From NCBI RefSeq assembly GCF_001949145.1, contig NW_019091701.1:97588-161242 (forward strand): a stretch of DNA of 63,655 nucleotides, written 5' to 3'. The notes below the pieces were generated by a model, which was given only the letters and a program-made list of their open reading frames with translations, searched no databases and was not told the origin of the DNA. A program made the position numbers and the translations under genes. How positions within the stretch are numbered: the first letter of the stretch is position 1; the number at the start of each line of letters is the position of its first letter. Of the stretch, positions 46,721-56,064 are shown piece by piece. Source of the stretch: Acanthaster planci (Eukaryota; Echinodermata; Asteroidea; Valvatida; Acanthasteridae).

Positions 46721-48284
46721 AGGGGATGGGCCGTGCTGGGAAAATATTTTGTAAAACATGCGTGAACACATTAAGCAAATATATATAACAAGAAAACACA
46801 TCTGCATAATTTCAAAATGCGCGGAAATATGTTAAAAAAATTATTGTGTTCACGACCCTCTTTCACTCCCTTCTGGGAGCAAAAGCTAAACAACAGCCGT
46901 TGGGTACAGAAAGTTGTATGAAGAAATTTCCTAGAATCGTGACGTCATAGGACGCAGTCCTTTATCCGGTGACTGTTTACTGTTACGCAACGAAGCGTCG
47001 ACATGTGCGTTATGTAGTAGCGTTAGCGTGTGTCAGACTCAAGCGACGATAATTCCAGCATCGATGCTTTTTCCGATCATGGCAGCAATCAGTTGTCATG
47101 TTTGTCTTATTTATTTGACGAAGAAAGCGAAGGAGCTGATGAGGAACAAGAAATATTGTCTTGTCAGTTCGAACCAGAATACACTCGAGAAGAGATTTTG
47201 CAATTCGAGGCTGTTGGCCACGGGCATGGCGGCGACCCGGATGATCAACAACCAAGCACTGACTGCATGGTCATCATTTTATTTTTCCTGCACCGTAATA
47301 GAAATTTGTCTTTCTGAAAAGAAGGAATTGTTCCACCATCGGTGATTCGATAGCTGTATAGTAGAAGAATTGTTTTTTGGTCCATGGTTATAGACTAGCC
47401 TATTTCGCCAAAGTTGGTGTTCAATTCCGACAATCTTTTCACCGTGCACTGCAAGTCACTTGTTTGGCATCGACGCGAACGCGTGAAGACCGTACGGCAT
47501 TAATTGCACCAGAAAGTAGTCTATGTGCGCCAGTGCAATATAGTCCCATTTGACATCGTTTTTGCGTAGTACATGTATTGGTGTACATGTACATGTCAGT
47601 ACTGGTACGTGTACATACATGTAAACATGCACATGTATTTGGGAATTTTGAGTCCTCGTAAAAATCTGATTGTGTGTTATCCACAAATCTAACCTACAAA
47701 CGCTGGTGTGAAAAGTTGCTTGGTAATCAACAAAAAATTGCTCTCCGGGAATTGTTTTGATTGCGACAACAACCACCGACAATACACTTTATCGGCATTC
47801 TTTCGAAATTCTCAATTCACTATAGAAATTATTACACATGTAGGATTTGATGCAAAACAACATAAACGTGACGCGTCAAGTTAGTTGTCCAATAGCTCTG
47901 CCTCGTGTTAAGGGAAGGGCATGGGGAAACAAGACCAAATGTGGTTGACTTGACACGTACAAGTTGCAACCCGACTACGCGTCAGAGCAGAGAAGATTAT
48001 TCCTGCGCGGACCGATCAACTGTCTTGCCGGAACTATGCATTCTTATCTGGAAAGTCAAGTCTGTCCAATGACGTCACATTTTTGCCTAGATTTGTCTGC
48101 TGCCCTCATCGACCAATTTCGATAAGTTTTTGCGAAGAGCCCAGGCGAAGACTGAAAAAAGCACAAAAAACGCCAATTTTTGCTGATTTAATAAAATAAA
48201 AGATGGGTTAGTCTAACTTATTGTATATAATACGGTTGAAAACTATCATATAACATCAGTTTTGCCCTACATGGCCCATCCCCT
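46721..48284. mobile_element. TTAA-flanked DNA transposon, about 1.56 kb, non-autonomous
   Basis: TTAA at 46717-46720 and again at 48285-48288 flanks an element whose ends are exact 12-bp inverted repeats, AGGGGATGGGCC. Similarity extends to about 24 bp (then RTGYWGGGMAAA). A TTAA target is used by piggyBac and Kolobok elements. The termini lack the CCC-type start of the piggyBac end at 13778, so Kolobok or an unclassified group is more likely. No transposase is visible; the interior has one short acidic open frame and simple TACATGTA-rich sequence (47570-47640). Confidence 0.75.
47030..47317 (+). pseudogene. Acidic ORF fragment inside the TTAA element
   Basis: About 95 codons with no ATG at the start of the conserved part; an Asp/Ser/Glu-rich region leads to SCQFEPEYTREEILQFEA. 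FEP followed by an acidic helix resembles the region just before a P2X7-ballast-like Cys-rich domain found in some invertebrate transposon proteins. The Cys-rich part itself is absent, so this is a weak recollection, not a firm match. The frame breaks after ST-DC, suggesting a deletion derivative of a larger autonomous element. Confidence 0.4.
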
Positions 48285-49529
48285 TTAAAGGTACAGTAAT
48301 GAAAAGTGAGTGGGCAGACAGTAAAGGAACTTCGAGTAACATTAACATGTTTGAGTGAACACAAACACGACATTATATAGAAAAATCTTTGCCAAATACT
48401 TTAATCTCCCTCAGACTGAGACATTACAAAAGCCTGATTAATATTATGGCGTAAAGTAATACCGGTAAGAAAAAACAATGGAAGCATCGATTCTGACATC
48501 CAAACTTGAATGAGTTGGCCCAAAACTTAAGTGCGTTTATGGCAGTAACCGCGTGATTGTTCTTGCTATAATGTGGAGTAATTTTAACGACTTTGCTAAT
48601 GCGATATTTGCCTGAAGGCAGCTTTCCCAAAGCTGTTGGCCAGAAAATACCACATGGTGACTTGGTCATTAAACTTCCAATGTTTCCATTTGTTGTCATT
48701 ACCTCTGGACAAAGGTACACAAACATATGCATACAAATGGTGAGATGGCTTTGGCCAAATAAATAGGGATGACTGCTTTGTAATATATACTGGAAAAAAG
48801 TTGTTTCAAATAAAATGCACAAACGAATGTGGTAATTACCTGCAGCTATTGTTTACCACCCAAGGAATATATGAACTTGAAATCTACACATGTACAAGTA
48901 ATACGGCCGTTTCACAATAGAGCGCCACCAAGAGTTTGCAACGCGTTGGCCAATCACGATGCGCGAAATTTGTCGACCCAATGCGCGTTTGGAAAGGGTC
49001 GACAAATTTCGCACGTTATGATTGGCCAACATATTGCAAACTCTTGGTGGCGCACTATTGTGAATAGCCCGTGTTGTTACCTAAAATCTCATGTAACTAC
49101 TATAATATAACCTTTTGCACTACGCGACAAATGGTAAACATAGTATGCCGTGAAAAAAGAGAAGACGCAGATGATTAACAAACTCACCCACTGGAAAACT
49201 CCTTAAACTCAAATCTATTCCCCAAACTGTAGGAGAGTCCGGGACGACAGAAAATCCTGAGACTCAGCATAAGCCTACCACCTGTTGAGCAATGTTCGAT
49301 GGGCTTCCTTTCCTTCGTTCTAAAAAGTGATAGAATAAATACCTGGTGTCAGCGAAAGACAAGTGTTACCCTTCGCCAAGAAAACCTGTCCAACTCTGGT
49401 GGCAACCGTAGTGAATCGTTGCCACATACACATACTGCAAAGACAGGGACACTGACTTTTGAATTTTAATTTGTTTACTAATAGGCTAAAGCAGTTTTGT
49501 TGTCATACAGGTCGGACCATAATGAGTTT
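48285..49529. other. Spacer with one foldback element
   Basis: No gene supported. It contains the 170-bp foldback MITE at 48903-49072; otherwise AT-rich sequence. Confidence 0.35.
48903..49072. mobile_element. 170-bp foldback MITE, 77-bp arms, 16-bp loop
   Basis: Arms 48903-48979 and 48996-49072 pair at most positions: both carry TTCACAATA, GCGCCACCAAGAGTTTGCAA, TTGGCCAATCA and GCGAAATTTGTCGACCC. Differences between arms show it is not an assembly mirror. The GCGCCACCAAGAG motif is near the outer ends. Confidence 0.8.
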
Positions 49530-49919
49530 GTTTCCGGTCGTTATGCCCCCCTCGAAACAACTCTAACAATAAAATACATAGCTCAGTATGTTCCCGGTCG
49601 TTGCACCGCCACGGAACAGTAGCACAAACTCGAAATCATGATATTCCATACATAGCAATGTATGTTCAACGTCGTAAAGCCCTCACGGACCTGTTTTAAG
49701 TTTCCGGTCGTGATGTCCCCCACGGAACAACAGCACCAGTCAAAATTATGGCAAGTTCCCGGTTGTTAAGCCCCCCGCGGAACAGCGACACATATTAAGT
49801 CATGATATAACTATGTTCCCTGTTGTCATTCTCCCCGAGGAACACTTTCATAAGTTATAATCCATACTAATCATTTATAATCAATTTAAGTTTCCCGTCT
49901 TTTAGCCCCCGCGGAAGAG
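49530..49919 (+). repeat. Seven-unit dyad minisatellite
   Basis: A roughly 30-bp core, GTTCCCGGTCGTTA then a C-rich middle then CGGAACAG, recurs at 49530, 49590, 49664, 49700, 49755, 49815 and 49890. GTTCC at the start and GGAAC at the end of each core are complementary, so each unit can form a small hairpin. Spacers of 5-45 bp are AT-rich, and TCATGATAT recurs in two of them. Cores are diverged (about 70-85% by eye). Confidence 0.75.
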
Positions 49920-52259
49920 TGCCACATAAAATCTGTTATAACATGTTGCCACATCCTGAATATTTCATGCCATGCATATCTGGACCAGAAACGAATATCA
50001 AACTAAATTCCCTCGGGAAAATCGATTGCAAAATTAATATCAGACAATACCCTAATTCAGTAAGCGATTAGAAGAACACATTACAATAAATACAGTAAGT
50101 TTGGGTTCAAAGAAACCTCGCCCGAGGTCTATTCTGGTGTCAAGAAAGCAATTCGGCAAAATTCAAGGACTCAATCCTGGGAGAGGCGAAAATCTCCGTA
50201 AAAAACCCGATATTGTTTTCGCTCTGACAATGTGTATCGAGGATAAAGGAGGTAATTCTGCTCCGGCCCCACTTCGTTGGGCGACCGAGCAAAATGCCCT
50301 TTTTTAAATGGCAGTCTGGTGGTATGGTGTGTCTCACAGGTGGCTGAAAGGGGAAGAGATGGGTTTATCTGAAAAACTACTCCAATGAACCCAAAAATGC
50401 AAACCGTCCGACTGACGCTACTGCTAAGACGGATTATTTCATTTCTCAGGACACCCAGGTCTCCACATTCCAATGACCTTGCCCAAATAATCTGGATCGT
50501 TAAATTATATAGCTACTGACTTACTCTGGGGAAGCAAGGCTATAATTCTCTATAATATGAGAATCTCTGCCTCTCACACCAAAGGAAGCCAATTGTGCAA
50601 GCAGATACCTGGGAGTTAAGAGCTCGATGTTGATAACATTTTCCGTTGTACACTGCCCGTTATGCACTGCCCGTGAGTAGATTCTGTCTCTGTTGCTGCC
50701 AAGTGCTACTCGCGTTAAAGGCTCGTCGTTCTGATGTGCACTTTACACAACAATCACAGTACATCTAGTACCTTATCTGCATTATGGGCACCACCATCCG
50801 AACAAATAAAAGAATACAATAAATAAATTTACAGCAGAAGCATACGCAAGTGCATGTGCACATACTAGAGCCTCCCTTCCCCTGGGTGCAACACTGAATA
50901 CGGGGAAAATAACAGTTGATAAATTTTGGGAAAGTTATCAATTTTGGCTATTTTGGGGGCACGAACTATCTCTGAATAATGCATAAAATATAGATCTCAT
51001 ACAGATGTTGAATAAGTTTGACTTTGTAATAGGCCTATCAAAAATGTCACTATAATTATTTCTCCCCCAGTACACAGCAAAACAGATGTAAATCCACAGT
51101 TAATCTCCATATTTTTAGAATAACGCAGTCTGTTCGAATCTTTTCGTAGAACAAAGTCAGTTTCCGTGTGGATGCTTATGTTGTTTTCTACGCAATCATT
51201 TATATCAGAGTCCTTAATGAGTCATTTACTGTAGGCCTTTACGGTCTTTTGCCTTAAAAACTGCATTATCCATGGAAAAAATGCCGTTTTGAGAGAGTAA
51301 AAGTATCCCTAAATTTTATTGTAGGGAACCGTACCTGAGTAAGGGCACCCTCATCCTTCCAATACGCGTCACGGAGGTAATTAACATAAAGTGGATACTT
51401 TTGTCACATAGGCTTCCCGAGCACGCCGTGTGAATGTAATCTCTTTGCTTTTGGTCTCGAATGTAGAACTGTACTCTCTGCATTTTGCTTTTATTACTTT
51501 GCAGGGAGCATGGCTTTGGCCATACTACTAAGTGTGGGAGAGAGTTAGTGCTAGAAACCCCAAGTAAGTTCTTATCATTGTATAAATACTTCACACGATC
51601 TTCTGTCGGAGAAATTGTACGATTTACGGGGCCCAATGTGGTAACTGCTTTCTGCTCTACAACGTGCCACAGTGTAGTGGTTAGCTAGCAGTGTTAGCCT
51701 TTATATTTATCTACGGTGCCGTCTAGCCATTACACCACACCAACTGTTTTCATATTTAATAAATTGTAGTTCTGGAGTTAGACATCATTCATTGTTCACG
51801 TGTTCTTCAAGTGCTCGTCTGCTTTAATTAGGGGACCGTTCCTCCTTCCTCCCACTGTCCAACTGACGTGGGACTGGTCCGCTACATTATGGTAGTTCCT
51901 TTTAACAATGTATCTCAAAACACATTACCAGCACACTGTCGTAGAAGTTGGTACCTCAATACTTCTACACAAACACCCCTCGCACAAGGGGTTAGTAGTA
52001 AGGAAATAGTCGGTTCAACGCCACCGTTCTACGCCACCCCCTTTTCCACTCTGTCTCCTCCTCTCTGCCGAGGTTTCCCAGTTCACTCACCTTGACCTTT
52101 GGCCCCGGCGCACTTTTTGTCAACAACTGGCGACGACTATTGCGCGACGATGGCCTGCGGTGTAGGTTTTGATTTGCTGTCTGTTTCCAATCCATACGTG
52201 TCGGCTGTATTAATTTTCACGTATATTATACGGTAGGAAAAATATTTTACGACTGCGTA
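49920..52259. other. Intergenic stretch left of the Polinton
   Basis: No gene recognised; short frames only. It holds one member of a dispersed repeat (50990-51300). A Polinton terminal repeat would be expected somewhere near 51700-52250 but none was identified. Confidence 0.35.
50990..51300 (+). repeat. Dispersed repeat, copy 1
   Basis: Shares phrases in order with 61305-61560: ACAGATGTTGA, TTTGACTTT-TAAT, GCAAA-CAGATGT, and a TACTTT/ACGGTCTTTT-like tail. Diverged, non-coding. Confidence 0.4.
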
Positions 52260-53179
52260 ATGTCCATTCCAAGCGACGACGTATTTGACGCGTTACACAA
52301 CAATTACGATCATTGGAAGTTTACAGACACGTGTCTTTTATACGGAGTCGATCCGAGTAAATCGTATAAACAAACTCGCGATAAGGTATCAAACGGATTA
52401 GGCACTGCTTATTATTACGACAACGGTTACGTACCTGTCCCTAATAAAAATTATGATGCACATGATTTATACGTCACCAATGGTAAATACGCGGGGTCTA
52501 CTTAGATGGGCTTTGGCTGGGCTGATCAACCTAAAGGCTCGGGTCACGCGAGTACTTACACGGTCAATTGGATTTCACAGTCGGACGCGGTCACTTTGGT
52601 CTGGTGGGATTTCATTCCTAAAAAAGAGTAGCTTGACGGACGAGGGCGTTACAAAGGTAAATGAGTCTACTATGGCTTACGTGTATGCGTTACTCGGTGC
52701 ACAAGCACAAAAAAGACTAGCGTTTTGGCCACTGGCACCGGATCAGACGCGCAACGGCAATTTATTACGATCGTGGAATCTTTAATTAATTCAGCCCCGA
52801 TCTCGAACAGTCGATTGACCAATTTCAAGATTCGTTGCAATACGCCAAAACGCCTTTAAATTTTGTAGTCGCACCGGGGTTATACCTAGTGCCCTCGGAC
52901 ATGGACTTACTCATCGGCACTTTTGAAGGTTACTAGAATAATTTACAAATCGCGACTGCAGATATGAGGGCAGGTTACGTAAAGAATTTTAATTTGAAGG
53001 CTGAGGTTAAAGATGATTTTGCCGGTGAAGTGGAAGAAAAAGTACCTGAACCAAGGCAATCAGAACTTTTACCCACTCAACCAAAGCAACTGGTACCAGA
53101 TAAAAAACCTTTAGACGTACACAACGAAGAAAAACTATCGGAGCCATTCCGTAGGTGGTCTCGATTTTATGTTGTATAA
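52260..53179 (+). pseudogene. Polinton structural-type gene(s), unidentified, broken
   Basis: An 81-codon frame from ATG 52260 ends in TAG (52503-52505) and the same frame continues past it (MGFGWADQPKGSG, then WISQSDAVTLVWWDFIPKKE) to another TAG at 52627-52629. Further protein-like stretches follow in other frames (YAKTPLNFVVAPGLYLVPSD, then TAG, then IATADMRAGYVKNF). A final open part (52964-53179) has a Glu/Pro/Lys-rich tail. By position opposite the replication genes it could be capsid-related, but I see no diagnostic motif and do not assign one. Confidence 0.45.
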
Positions 53180-53190
53180 AGTATTAACTT

Positions 53191-53224
53191 AGAAAACCCC
53201 TTCGCAAATTTGAGAAGGGTTTTT
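53191..53224. terminator. Hairpin with T-tract between convergent Polinton genes
   Basis: AAAACCCCTTC, an 8-nt AT-rich loop, then GAAGGGTTTTTTTT: a 10-bp stem with one bulged C followed by eight T. It lies 12 bp past the stop of the + gene and 19 bp past the end of the - gene at 53243, so it can act on both. Hairpin 3'-end signals are known in some large DNA viruses and their virophages; use here is inferred. Confidence 0.45.
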
Positions 53225-53242
53225 TTTGCCTAAAATTATTTA

Positions 53243-53434
53243 TTAACCTTTTTTTGTTTTTTGTACAAAAGTCAAAATTACATAACCTACCGCTAAAAAC
53301 AAAGTCCACACGTGATCTGCTACCCATCCAACCGCTTTACTAGCTACGTTGAACAGCCAACTTAAAACGCTACCAATGATTCCGGGCAAAGCGCCTAAAG
53401 CTTTCAACCCGAGTTTCTTCAACACGTTTGACAA
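53243..53434 (-). CDS. Small Polinton membrane protein, intact (63 aa)
   Basis: Intact frame from ATG 53434. Begins MSNVLKKLGLKALGALPGII, has an amphipathic Gly/Leu-rich first half and a hydrophobic span near residues 41-58 (VWTLFLAVGYVILTF), and ends in a basic KTKKG tail. Short proteins with this KLGLKALGALPGIIG opening are familiar from Polintons, where a role in virion membrane or entry has been guessed at; the function is not established. It is one of the few uninterrupted genes in the element. Confidence 0.7.
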   Translation of the reverse strand: MSNVLKKLGLKALGALPGIIGSVLSWLFNVASKAVGWVADHVWTLFLAVGYVILTFVQKTKKG

Positions 53435-53699
53435 ATTTTGCGATTGCCTTTTGATCCAATCGGTTACGCAACCTTTGGACGGTAGTTCAGGAGGTTATGG
53501 CGCGGGTTCTTGCGTAGGCGTTCCGGCAGCCCTGACGCTAGCTACGATACTACTGACGATCGTACTTACGGCTAGTGAAAAAGCTGTTAAAATGCTTACT
53601 ATCGTGACGCCTTATTCCCTTAACAACGTAATGTCAAATGCGAATTCATGACCTTTTCAATTGTTTCCTTAATGCGATTAATTTGGCTCCTTAATTGAT

Positions 53700-54098
53700 T
53701 GGTGTTTCAACCTATTGAATTTTCGCGTCTAACTGATCTTATTTACCTTGATTTAAAATTAATTCTCCTTTTACCGTTTGTAACGATTTATCTAAAGCGA
53801 CGAGTTCTCTGTAATTTAACCCTTCTGTTGAAGTCTACACCTCGTGTGAGGTCTTCTGCGATGTCGCTCGCTAGATCTGCTTCTTGGGGCAGTTCTACTA
53901 ATTCTATGCTCTCGGGACGAAGTTCTGCGAGTTTAGGAGACACAAGGGCGGCTTCTTCTTTTGTTTTACCAGAAACGTAGTCGCGTAAGGTATTTGTTTT
54001 TTGCTTGATAGTATTTAGGCTACGAAATACTTCACTATTGTTTTCCCAGGTTAAGAGAACTTTTTTTACGTTTGAACTTTACGTACAGGTAATCTTTA
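53700..54098 (-). pseudogene. Polinton charged/coiled-coil protein, frameshifted
   Basis: Frame pieces read YVKFKRKKSSLNLG, then after a frame change TWENNSEVFRSLNTIKQKTN, TLRDYVSGKTKEEAALVSPK and LPQEADLASDIAEDLTRG, then a further shift to ELVALDKSLQTVKGEL. Lys/Glu heptad-like spacing suggests a coiled coil. Sits between two other small genes on the same strand. Identity unknown. Confidence 0.5.
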
Positions 54099-54102
54099 CT
54101 AT

Positions 54103-54288
54103 CTAAATTAAAATGTTTGGGTCTTTAATTGCTGTTTCGTAACCAGTTTCTTTCCTAATAGCAGAGTAAAAATCGTTCACTTTAGTTTCGCGTAACAATT
54201 GCCTAAGCTCCATTAAGTTTACTTGTCTCTCCAGTTCCGTTTCGTGTAGAGGATCGACGTCTTTAATTAATTCATTGACACTAACCAA
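54103..54288 (-). CDS. Small Polinton protein (61 aa), unidentified
   Basis: Intact frame from ATG 54288: MVSVNELIKDVDPLHETELE and a charged helical remainder (RQVNLMELRQLLRETKVND). Its start overlaps the 3' end of the preceding gene by 22 bp, as in compact viral-type gene blocks. It may be a continuation of that gene after a frameshift (54288 is one frame away). No domain recognised. Confidence 0.45.
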   Translation of the reverse strand: MVSVNELIKDVDPLHETELERQVNLMELRQLLRETKVNDFYSAIRKETGYETAIKDPNILI

Positions 54289-54488
54289 CCCTGGGTAGCC
54301 AAGGCGCCGCTAGACACCACGGTCAATTTCAACGCGTCTTTAACTGTAAATTTATTTAGATCTGGCGGTTTAATTTCAAATAGCTTACTCGACAACATCG
54401 CGTAACCCATGGAAATGGCTGAGACCACGACACCGTGATAAACCGTGTTTGCGATTCCGTTTACGTGGATTGATTTAGCGTTACTCAT
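54267..54488 (-). CDS. Small Polinton protein with hydrophobic segment (73 aa)
   Basis: Intact frame MSNAKSIHVNGIANTVYHGV followed by a hydrophobic VVSAISMGYAMLSSKLFEI stretch, then FTVKDALKLTVVSSGALATQ. One probable membrane segment at residues 19-35. It overlaps the ATPase stop by 8 bp. A family of short proteins with this layout sits beside the ATPase in Polintons; the role is unknown. Confidence 0.6.
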   Translation of the reverse strand: MSNAKSIHVNGIANTVYHGVVVSAISMGYAMLSSKLFEIKPPDLNKFTVKDALKLTVVSSGALATQGWLVSMN

Positions 54489-54990
54489 TTTTATTATTCA
54501 GTATTTTAACATTTATTCCATATCTAAAATTTTTCGGTTTTTGAATGAAATAATTTACTGGCGGTTCTGTGTTTAAAATCAACTTACTAAATTTAACGTC
54601 ACGTAAATGTTTTTTAATCTGTTCTCTTTTTTCATCGGATACCACATCGTTCTCGGTTAAACATTGATCAAATGAATTTCGATCTTTACAACGGAACAAA
54701 GCGGTCTATGCCGTGTTCTCTCTGTAGTCTTTTAACACCGAATTATACTTCTGTGTAAGTAACCAACAACTATGGTTATAATGACGCCCACTGAAGGCCA
54801 TCCTACTTAAATTGCATATATTGCTCCCTTTAGATTTCTTGCCATATTCAATAATTTGATCCGAGGCACAATCATCGATAATAAATAAAGTATTCACGCC
54901 GTCAACAAGCTTTTGGTATAAATCAATCGCCTCGTTCAATTCAAATCTTTCACGACCAAGGTCACATAGAAAAATATCGTCGTCGGTATA
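54481..54990 (-). pseudogene. Polinton FtsK/HerA-type packaging ATPase, 3' part
   Basis: Reads DDDIFLCDLGRERFELNEAI, then a Walker B strand TLFIIDDCASD, then MAFSGRHYNHSCWLLTQKY, a sensor-like segment. The coding continues through an in-frame TAG (54706-54708, after YRENTA) into LFRCKDRNSFDQCLTENDVV and ends at 54481. The Walker A loop should lie upstream but the sequence passes straight into the integrase tail at 55003, so the N-terminal half has been lost. In Polintons this enzyme is thought to pump DNA into capsids. Confidence 0.7.
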
Positions 54991-55002
54991 AATTCACAAA
55001 CG

Positions 55003-55947
55003 CTACCTAACGACCACGCTTGGAGGTAATTCTCGCTCGCTTGCTCTTGGAGGTGCACTCGGTGTTTGCTTCACTCGGTCTAATTTGATAGCTTCTGTGG
55101 GCTCTTTGTCAATTAAACGCGTGTTTTCCTCGTTTAACAATTTTACGACTCGAGGCAAACGTTCTACCCATTCCACGTTTCGAACGCCTTCATTTAACAT
55201 TTCTTCCGCGTATTGATGACCAAATAAACGCTAGGCCAATGTACGATTAAATCGCTCCACAATGCCCTGCGACCTATGAACGCCCAGCTCGCCCACTTGG
55301 GTTCCGTGTTTCGTCATTAAATTTTTGAAATCGCTTTTAAATTCTGATCCCGAGTCTATCATTATAATTTTAGGCCAAGTCAGAGGTGACCTTTTGTAAA
55401 TTTTGTTCCTGGCTTCAGACGTTTGCTAAGCCGTTTTACTGGTCAACGGTTCTGCCTCTTTATATCGCGAACCGACGTCTTCTACGGTCAAAGTGTATTT
55501 AAACGGTTTTCTTCTAACGCGATCCCAGGGTAAATATAATATATCCATTTGGTGGGCGTAATTAGGGGTGACAGATTCCGATTGCAACGTCATAGGCCGG
55601 GTAGTACGCAGGTGCGGGTAAATATATTTGCCAAACGGCTTGCTTTTTTAGCCAGTTTCTAATAACTGATTTGTCTGCACCGGTATTTTCGTGTAAATGG
55701 TCGACCGCACTTTCACCTCGCCATTAGCCTTGTGGGCTGTAAAATAATTTTGAAAATTCTCGCTCCATTCTAAAGTAATATAAAATAAAATGGCGAGTGC
55801 TTTAATGATGGTAGGAGGAGCTACAGTAAATTCGTTAGCGTTCACCACCTTTGTTACCCGGGCGAGCAAGAGGGTGGAACCGTCAGAAGGGCAACAGATC
55901 CCGTCTGGTCCGTTGACGTGTATCAAATTGACAAACGCACGAGCCAA
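55003..55947 (-). pseudogene. Polinton retrovirus-like integrase, broken
   Basis: The catalytic triad is readable: first Asp in YTLTVEDVGSRYKEAEPL, second Asp in IIMIDSGSEFKSDF, and Glu in HRSQGIVERFNRTL. A YIYPHLRTTRPMT segment precedes them and VEWVERLPRVVKLLNEENTR follows. Interruptions: TAA after LLETG, TAG after SKTA and TAG before RLFGHQYAEEM. The 5' end (55947-55790) is open but its relation to the integrase is uncertain. The enzyme would insert the element with a 6-bp duplication; this copy cannot. Confidence 0.82.
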
Positions 55948-56064
55948 TTTAAACGAGTCAATGGAAGGTGGGTAATAACAGGTCCCACTTTATATTATTT
56001 ATTAAACGGGCCAAATAGAAGTTTCGTCAAAGAAGAGCTTCAGGTTGTACCCGATGACACGGAA

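Noticed and set aside
49530-49919. CRISPR array
   Set aside because: Repeats are strongly diverged, spacers range from about 5 to 45 bp, no cas-like gene is present, and the DNA is from an animal.
53699-53980. Ser-rich 93-codon frame on +
   Set aside because: Antisense to the Polinton coiled-coil gene, whose residues on - are better conserved.
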